The translations under genes and the position numbers were made by a program. Under the pieces are notes generated by a model that had not been told where the DNA came from, ran no database searches, and saw nothing but the letters and a program-made list of their open reading frames with translations. A stretch of DNA of 64,000 nucleotides from Actinacidiphila rubida (lineage in GTDB: Bacteria; Actinomycetota; Actinomycetes; Streptomycetales; Streptomycetaceae): positions 62,001-126,000 of the forward strand of contig NZ_FODD01000023.1 in assembly GCF_900110255.1 (NCBI RefSeq), in the 5' to 3' direction. Below are positions 58,696-64,000 of this stretch, one piece after another. Each line of letters opens with the position of its first letter. The stretch's first letter is position 1.

Positions 58696-59832
58696 ATGAC
58701 CACCACCCTCGGGGACCAGGCCGTGGAGGCCTCCGGCCGGCGCCGCCTGGCGCTGTCGATGTCCCGCGCCGAGTGGACGCGGCTCGGCGGCATGGCCGCG
58801 TTCATCGTGGCCCTCCACGTGATCGGCTGGTTCACGCTGGTGGCGATCGTCGCGCCCGAGCACTACAGCGTCGGCACCAAGTCGTTCGGCATCGGCATCG
58901 GGGTCACGGCCTACACGCTCGGCATGCGGCACGCGTTCGACGCCGACCACATCGCGGCCATCGACAACACCACCCGCAAGCTGATGGGCGAGGGCAAGCG
59001 CCCGCTGTCCGTGGGCTTCTGGTTCTCGCTCGGCCACTCCAGCGTCGTCTTCGTCCTGGCGTTCCTGCTCTCGCTGGGCGTGCGGGCCCTCGCGCACCCG
59101 GTGGAGGACGACGGCTCGCAACTGCACAACGTGACGGGCTGGATCGGCACCACGATCTCCGGCGCGTTCCTCTACCTGATCGCGTTCCTCAACCTGATGA
59201 TCCTCGCCGGGATCTGGAAGGTGTTCCGGCGGATGCGGCACGGCGACTTCGACGAGGCGGCGCTCGAAGAGCAGCTGGACAACCGCGGGTTCATGAACCG
59301 GCTGCTGGGCCGCGTGATGAAGTCGATCACCAAGCCGTGGCAGATGTACCCGCTGGGCCTGCTGTTCGGGCTGGGTTTCGACACGGCCACCGAGATCGCC
59401 CTGCTGGTGCTGGCCGGTTCCGGGGCCGCGTCCGGGCTGCCCTGGTACGCGATCCTGTGCCTGCCCGTGCTGTTCGCGGCGGGGATGTGCCTGCTGGACA
59501 CCATCGACGGCTCGTTCATGAACTTCGCCTACCAGTGGGCCTTCTCCAAGCCGGTCCGCAAGGTCTACTACAACCTGACGATCACCGGCCTGTCGGTGGC
59601 CGTCGCGCTGCTCATCGGCACCGTCGAGCTGCTCGGCCTGGTCGCCGACAAGGCGGGCCTGCACGGGGCGTTCTGGGACTGGGTCGGCGGGCTCGACCTG
59701 AACGTCGTCGGCTATGTGATCGTCGGGCTGTTCTTCGCCACCTGGGCGGTCGCGCTGGCGGTCTGGAAGTTCGGCAACATCGAGGAGAAGTGGTCGGCGG
59801 GGCTGCGGCCCGCCGACCAGCAGGCCGACTGA
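58696..59832 (+). CDS. NiCoT-family nickel/cobalt transporter
   Basis: A 378-residue membrane permease with about eight helices. The family signature RHAFDADHIAAIDNTTRK lies near 75, with a second block LGFDTATEIALL near 230. It takes up Ni2+ and/or Co2+. The ATG at 58696 has GGAGG upstream. The adjacent cob genes would suggest cobalt, but the upstream TTGCAA-N5-TTGCAA box fits the nickel regulator Nur, so nickel or both metals are likely. Divergent from cobF. Confidence 0.88.
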   Translation: MTTTLGDQAVEASGRRRLALSMSRAEWTRLGGMAAFIVALHVIGWFTLVAIVAPEHYSVGTKSFGIGIGVTAYTLGMRHAFDADHIAAIDNTTRKLMGEGKRPLSVGFWFSLGHSSVVFVLAFLLSLGVRALAHPVEDDGSQLHNVTGWIGTTISGAFLYLIAFLNLMILAGIWKVFRRMRHGDFDEAALEEQLDNRGFMNRLLGRVMKSITKPWQMYPLGLLFGLGFDTATEIALLVLAGSGAASGLPWYAILCLPVLFAAGMCLLDTIDGSFMNFAYQWAFSKPVRKVYYNLTITGLSVAVALLIGTVELLGLVADKAGLHGAFWDWVGGLDLNVVGYVIVGLFFATWAVALAVWKFGNIEEKWSAGLRPADQQAD

Positions 59833-59890
59833 AACCCGGACCGGTCCCGCCGCCGGGCCCGGCCCACGGGCACCGGCGACGCGAGCGGTC

Positions 59891-60715
59891 TCAGGGGGTC
59901 CTGACGCCGGTCACGACGGTGGCGCCCCGCTCGTCGTCCTCCGCGAGGTGCGCCTCCAGCCCGGCGCCGCGCACGGCGGCGACCGCCGCACCGGCCTGCC
60001 GTTCGCTGACCTCGCACAGCACTGCCCCGCCGGGCGCCAGCCACTGCCGTGCCCCATCCGCGACCCGGCGCAGCAGGTCGAGGCCGTCCGTGCCGCCGTC
60101 CAGCGCCATCAGTGCCTCGTGCTCGCGCGCCTCGGACGGCAGCAGCGGGACCTCGCCGGTCGGCACGTACGGCACGTTGGCGGCCAGTACCGCCACCGTG
60201 CCGCGCAGCCGCCCCGGCAGCGCGGCGAACAGGTCGCCCTCGTGGACGCTGCCTCCGGCGGGCAGGACGTTGCGGCGGGCGCAGGCCACCGCGGCCGGGT
60301 CCAGGTCCGCGGCGTGCAGCTCCGCGCCGTCCAGGTGGGCGGCGAGCGCGACGCCCAGCGCGCCGGACCCGCAGCACAGGTCGACGACGACCAGCGGTGC
60401 CGGCCGGTCCTGCGCCCGGGCGAGCGCGATGCCGCGTTCGACCAGGAACTCGGTACGGCGCCGCGGCACGAACACCCGGTCGTCGACGGCGATCCGCAGG
60501 CCCATGAACTCCGCCCAGCCGACGACGTGTTCCAGCGGCACTCCCGACGCCCGCCGATCGACCTTGGCGGCCAGGTCCGCGGGTCCTTCGGCGGCGGCGG
60601 TCAGCAGCCGCGCCTCCTCCTCGGCGAAGACGCAGCCGGCCGCGCGGAGCGCCAGGACCACCTCGGCCTCGGTGAGCACGGGCGGCTGGAGCCGTTCGGC
60701 GGAGATGTCGGGCAT
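59891..60715 (-). CDS. HemK/PrmC-like putative protein glutamine methyltransferase
   Basis: A 274-residue SAM methyltransferase with a HemK N-terminal helical domain and a Rossmann core. The SAM motif VVDLCCGSGALGVALA lies near 110, an acidic AADLDPAAVACAR near 135, and the catalytic motif reads ANVPYVPTGE near 185. Genuine PrmC has NPPY; NVPY is seen in an actinobacterial HemK-like group whose target is not established. It may methylate a Gln in a protein other than a release factor. The start MPDISAERL at 60715 is the best ATG but has only a weak ribosome site. Confidence 0.78.
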   Translation of the reverse strand: MPDISAERLQPPVLTEAEVVLALRAAGCVFAEEEARLLTAAAEGPADLAAKVDRRASGVPLEHVVGWAEFMGLRIAVDDRVFVPRRRTEFLVERGIALARAQDRPAPLVVVDLCCGSGALGVALAAHLDGAELHAADLDPAAVACARRNVLPAGGSVHEGDLFAALPGRLRGTVAVLAANVPYVPTGEVPLLPSEAREHEALMALDGGTDGLDLLRRVADGARQWLAPGGAVLCEVSERQAGAAVAAVRGAGLEAHLAEDDERGATVVTGVRTP

Positions 60716-60978
60716 GGAGTGGTGAGGGCCTTTCGGGACGGGCGCGGCGAGCGTGGTGCGGCCGCGAGCGTACCGAACGTCCCCGGGCCCGTGCCGCCCG
60801 CCAGGCCAACGGGCCGCGGTGGCCTCACGAGCGGCCTTGAGGGTGGCCCCACGAGTGCCCTCGCACGTGGTCCCGCGGGTGGGCGCGGCGGGGCGGCCGG
60901 CGCTCGCCGGGAGCACCGGGACCGGGCCACCGCACCTCCGCCCGACTGCCCGGACGTGGGCTCCCGTTGGCGGCCGGG

Positions 60979-61599
60979 TCAGTAGCGCTGGGCCTGGGCG
61001 ACGCGCGGGAACAGCGGCTTGTCCACGTCCTTGATGGTGAAGGCGACGGGCGACGCCTTCTTGCCGGCCTTGACGTCCTTGGCACCGACGAAGGCGGTGT
61101 CGACCACCTTGCCGCCGGAGTCGGTGAACTCGACCTTCACCGCGTAGGAGGCGGTGGACCCGCCGTGGTTGGTGATGGTCACCAGCGCGGCGTGCAGGCC
61201 GCCGGTCTGCTCCGTCGGCAGCCCGGTCAGGTGCACGTCCTGGCCGGCGTTGCCCGGCCCCGACACCTTGGCCAGCTCGGCCTTCGCCGCCGCCTGGTCG
61301 CCGGTCGCCTTCGCCTCGACGGACGCCGCGAAGCTGGAGGCGACCGCGCCCGCGGAGGAGGCCGCCGTCGACGCCGCCGCGGACGCGGCCGACTGCGCCT
61401 GCGAGGCGAGCGACTCCAGGCTCGACGGCAGGCCGCCGGCGGGCTGGGAGGCGGGGCTGGCGGATCCGCTCGCGCCGCCGCCGGAGTCGTCGCACGCGGT
61501 GAGCCCCGCGAAACCTCCGGCGGCGAGCGCGACGAGGGCCGCGGCGGTGGCGGAGCGCAGCCGGAGACCGGGGCCGGCGGGGGCGGGCGAGGGGCTCAC
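60979..61599 (-). CDS. Secreted lipoprotein, hypothetical
   Basis: A 206-residue protein with a lipoprotein signal; lipobox LTAC puts the lipidated Cys near residue 36. A Ser/Gly/Ala-rich linker and an Ala-rich helix (AQSAASAAASTAASSAGAV) lead to a C-terminal Ig-like/FxLYD-type beta domain (~115-206, containing ALVTITNHGGSTASYAVKVE). Homologous streptomycete lipoproteins are of unknown function. Monocistronic. Confidence 0.72.
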   Translation of the reverse strand: MSPSPAPAGPGLRLRSATAAALVALAAGGFAGLTACDDSGGGASGSASPASQPAGGLPSSLESLASQAQSAASAAASTAASSAGAVASSFAASVEAKATGDQAAAKAELAKVSGPGNAGQDVHLTGLPTEQTGGLHAALVTITNHGGSTASYAVKVEFTDSGGKVVDTAFVGAKDVKAGKKASPVAFTIKDVDKPLFPRVAQAQRY

Positions 61600-61955
61600 G
61601 GCGGGCTCCTGGGGGTCGGCGGGCGGTCCGGACGGCCTGGATGGCCTGGATGGCCTGGATGGCCTGGTCTCGACGATCCGGACGGCCTGGGCGGTCCGGA
61701 TGTCCTGGATGGCCTGGACGTTCCCACGGTGGGGCCGCCCGCCGCGCCGCGCAGCCCCGGTGGGCCGGGCGGGTGACCGGGCGGTCCCCCGCCCGCCGCG
61801 AAGCCGCAGGTGGACGGGCGCTGCGGCTGCGGAAGTCGGCGGGGTGCGCTATCCAGGAAGGGACAGAGCGACCCGCGCCGCGCGCCGCGCGGCTGTGCGC
61901 GGCGGCCACGTCCGCGGTCGCCCTCGCGGCCGCCGCCGCCGGAAAGGTGTCCCCC
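61600..61955. other. Gap with 9-bp tandem repeats
   Basis: About 356 bp without a gene. GGCCTGGAT is repeated three times in tandem from 61634, with a degenerate fourth copy (GGCCTGGTC at 61661); GGCCTGG recurs near 61687 and 61711. No other element was recognised. Confidence 0.5.
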
Positions 61956-63065
61956 ATGCCGTCCCTGCACCAGCCGCTGACGCCCGCCGTCCTCGCCGAC
62001 CTCCGGCGTCCCCGCAAGTACCCCGCGGTCTCGGTCCTGCTGCCCACCCATCGGCGCGAGCCCGACAACGCGCAGGACGCGGTCCGGCTCCGGAACCTCC
62101 TGGAGGAGGCGAAGGAGGCGGTCCACGACGATCCGGAGGTGTCCCGGGCCGATCGCATCGACGTGATCGGCCAGCTGGACCAGGCCCTCGGCGAGGTGGA
62201 CCTGGTGCACGCGGAGGACGGCCTGGCGATCTTCGCCGCGCCGGGCGAGCACCAGGTGTGGTCCCTGGGCCGGTCGGTGCCGGCCCGCGTCCTGCTCGCG
62301 CAGACGTTCCTGACCCGCAACCTCGTCGCCGCGCACGCGGCGAACCAGCCGTACTGGGTGCTCGCCCTGGACTCGGAGATCGCGACCCTGTGGAGCGGCG
62401 GCCGGCAGCACATGCCGGAGGCGGCCGACGAGGGCCCGTTCCCGGTGCGGCGCCCGGAGGTGGACTTCGACCCCGAGCGGCAGGAGCAGATCGGCGACAC
62501 GCCCAGCACGTTCAGCGACGAGGAGACCCGCAGGTTCCTGCGCGAGGTCACCGAGGCCGCGGGCACCGTCCTGGCGGCCGACCCGCGCCCGTTGTACGTG
62601 GTCGGTGAGACGGAGGCGCTGAGCGCCCTGGACGACGCGGGCCCGGTGGTCAGGGAGGCGGTCGCGAGGATCGCCCAGGGCGGCCTGGCCCAGGGCCCCG
62701 GCAGGGCGCTCGGCGACGCGGTCAGGACGGCGGACCGGGAACGCGACGAGCGGCAGCTCACCGACGTGCTCACGGACCTGGACCGGGCGCGCAGCCGCAA
62801 GGCGTTCGCCGGCGGCGTCGACGAGGTGTGGAGCAGCGTCTCCGAGGGCCGGGCGTCGCTCGTGGCGATCGAGGACGGGTACCGCGTCACGGTCCGCGAC
62901 AACGGCGAGCACCTGGTGCCGGCGTCCTCCGACGAGCGGGGCGCGCGGGACGACATCGTCGACGAGATCGCGGAGCAGGCGCTGGACTCCGGCGCACGGG
63001 TGCACTTCGTCCCCGACGGCAGCCTCACCGGCTCCGGGAACATCGCGGCGGTCCTGCGCTACTGA
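61956..63065 (+). CDS. BaeRF-family protein (bacterial eRF1-like)
   Basis: A 369-residue protein of the bacterial archaeo-eukaryotic release factor superfamily, probably family 3. The N-terminal segment AVSVLLPTHRREPDNAQDAVRL and the central DDGLAIFAAPGEH-like block (here AEDGLAIFAAPGEH) are diagnostic. The C-terminal domain (GGVDEVWSSVSEGRASLVAIE, SGNIAAVLRY) matches the L7Ae-like end of eRF1 homologues. No GGQ loop is visible, so peptide release is unlikely; relatives are linked to ribosome binding or hibernation. The ATG at 61956 follows GGAAAGG. Confidence 0.75.
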   Translation: MPSLHQPLTPAVLADLRRPRKYPAVSVLLPTHRREPDNAQDAVRLRNLLEEAKEAVHDDPEVSRADRIDVIGQLDQALGEVDLVHAEDGLAIFAAPGEHQVWSLGRSVPARVLLAQTFLTRNLVAAHAANQPYWVLALDSEIATLWSGGRQHMPEAADEGPFPVRRPEVDFDPERQEQIGDTPSTFSDEETRRFLREVTEAAGTVLAADPRPLYVVGETEALSALDDAGPVVREAVARIAQGGLAQGPGRALGDAVRTADRERDERQLTDVLTDLDRARSRKAFAGGVDEVWSSVSEGRASLVAIEDGYRVTVRDNGEHLVPASSDERGARDDIVDEIAEQALDSGARVHFVPDGSLTGSGNIAAVLRY

Positions 63066-63107
63066 CGGGAGCCGCGGACGAGACGTGCGTCACACTTGCC
63101 CCGGCGA

Positions 63108-63134
63108 TGTCACGCAGGAGCCCCCGCGACCGCT
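63108..63134 (+). promoter_or_regulatory. Candidate ECF41 autoregulatory promoter, TGTCACG-16-CGCT
   Basis: TGTCACG (63108-63114), 16-bp spacer, CGCT, compared with the established ECF41 promoter TGTCACA-N16-CGTC. It is upstream of the ECF41 gene itself. The -10 match is imperfect. Confidence 0.35.
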
Positions 63135-63165
63135 CTTAGGGGAAACGCTCCTCGGGAGGCTCATC

Positions 63166-64000
63166 GTGACCGACACGCTCGCCCAGCACCGCGCGGCCGA
63201 CCAGGGCGACCGCGCGACCGAGGTGTTCGTCGGCCACCGTGAGCTGCTCTTCTCCGTGGTGTACAACATGCTCGGCACCGTCTCGGACACCGAGGACGTG
63301 CTGCAGGAGACGTGGCTGGCCTGGTCGCGGCACAGCGTGCGGCCGTCGCGCGAGGAGATCGACAACCCGCGGGCGTACCTGGTGCGGATCGCGGTCAACC
63401 AGGCGCTGGCGCGGCAGGCGAGCATCAGCCGGCGCCGTGAGACGTACATCGGGCCGTGGCTGCCGGAGCCGCTGCTCACCAGCGCGCCGGAGACCCACGA
63501 CAGCGCCCAGGCCGAGCGGGCGGCCGACGCCTCCGAGTCCGTGCTGCGCCACGAGTCGGTGTCGATGGCGCTGCTGGTGGTGCTGGAGACGCTGACGCCG
63601 CTGGAGCGCGCGGTGTTCGTGCTGCACGAGGTGTTCGGCTACCCGCACACCGAGATCGCCGAGATCCTCGGGCGCAGCGCCGCCGCGATCCGGCAGCTCG
63701 CGCACCGGGCCCGGGAGCACGTGCAGGCCCGCAGGCCCCGCTACCGGGCGGACCCGTACCTGCGGCAGCGGGTCACGGAGCGGTTCGTCGCGGCGGCCGT
63801 CGGCGGCGACCTCGGCGCGCTGATGAGCCTGCTCGCGCCCGACGTCACGCTGTGGACGGACGGCGGCGGCAAGGCCCGCTCGGCGCTCCGTCCGGTGCAG
63901 GGCCGCGACAAGGTCGCGCGGCTGCTGAACGGGTACGCGGACAAGCGGCTGCCGCGCAGCCTCGACGTCCAGTACCGGCACGTCAACGGCGACCCGTCGG
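63166..64000 (+). CDS. ECF41-type sigma factor with SnoaL-like extension (partial)
   Basis: 278 residues are visible; the gene runs off the right edge. Region 2 is at ~20-75 (VVYNMLGTVSDTEDVLQETWLAW). The linker carries WLPEPL, a hallmark of ECF41. Region 4 is at ~140-185 (LTPLERAVFVLHEVFGY, IAEILGRSAAAIRQLAHRARE). A SnoaL/NTF2-like C-terminal domain begins near 205 with DGGGK, the ECF41 motif that interacts with the sigma core; the later NPDKL-type motif would lie beyond the window. The extension replaces an anti-sigma factor in controlling activity. The GTG at 63166 has GGGAGG upstream. Confidence 0.88.
   Translation, partial: MTDTLAQHRAADQGDRATEVFVGHRELLFSVVYNMLGTVSDTEDVLQETWLAWSRHSVRPSREEIDNPRAYLVRIAVNQALARQASISRRRETYIGPWLPEPLLTSAPETHDSAQAERAADASESVLRHESVSMALLVVLETLTPLERAVFVLHEVFGYPHTEIAEILGRSAAAIRQLAHRAREHVQARRPRYRADPYLRQRVTERFVAAAVGGDLGALMSLLAPDVTLWTDGGGKARSALRPVQGRDKVARLLNGYADKRLPRSLDVQYRHVNGDPS

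Overview
The window is high-GC actinobacterial chromosome, almost certainly Streptomyces or a close relative. The signs are strong G/C preference at third codon positions, many GTG/TTG starts, a large secretome with Tat and Sec signals, DUF664 and DUF6296 proteins, an ECF41-type sigma factor, a DasR-like site, a Nur-type box and the GCGCGGGGAACTGCGCG intergenic repeats common in streptomycetes. No tRNA, rRNA, CRISPR array, transposase or phage gene was seen. The first and last genes are cut by the window edges.

Layout. 1-2630: secreted GH35 beta-galactosidase (3' end missing). 2901-6378: tight three-gene signalling operon (receiver fused to a thioredoxin-reductase-like flavoprotein, a cyclic-nucleotide-domain histidine kinase, a UBP zinc finger). 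6515-13834: two GH92 alpha-mannosidases. 13868-18761: a sparse, repeat-rich island holding a DUF664 protein, a 59-residue small gene, an oxidoreductase/HD gene pair between inverted copies of a structured repeat, and a 56-bp tandem array. 18762-26376: pentapeptide-repeat protein, DeoR regulator with divergent MFS transporter, Tat-exported phospholipase C, and a two-component system divergent from a secreted protein. 26467-29826: third GH92 enzyme. 30017-42602: DUF664, PAP2 membrane protein, pyruvate oxidase-type enzyme, PL8 lyase, L,D-transpeptidase, aldo/keto reductase, and a FluG-like glutamine synthetase/amidohydrolase/deaminase cluster. 42718-46797: large GH2 exo-glycosidase. 47164-64000: mostly housekeeping and accessory genes: DUF899, SDR, acyl-CoA dehydrogenase/TetR, flotillin/NfeD, an NhaA-DsbA fusion, cobK/cobF, a Nur-boxed NiCoT transporter, a HemK-like methyltransferase, a lipoprotein, a BaeRF protein and an ECF41 sigma factor.

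The unifying theme is extracellular glycan breakdown. Two GH92 genes, the GH2 gene and, unexpectedly, the pentapeptide-repeat gene each carry the same LacI-type palindrome TGACAACGTTGTCA (two perfect copies, two with one change) just upstream of the start codon. This points to one sugar-responsive regulon whose repressor is encoded elsewhere. The PL8 lyase has a different LacI-like palindrome. The clearest candidates for something undescribed are this small mannosidase regulon and the three-copy hairpin repeat of the 15.6-18.4 kb island. Its stems carry two compensatory base changes and its loop is 35 nt in every copy.
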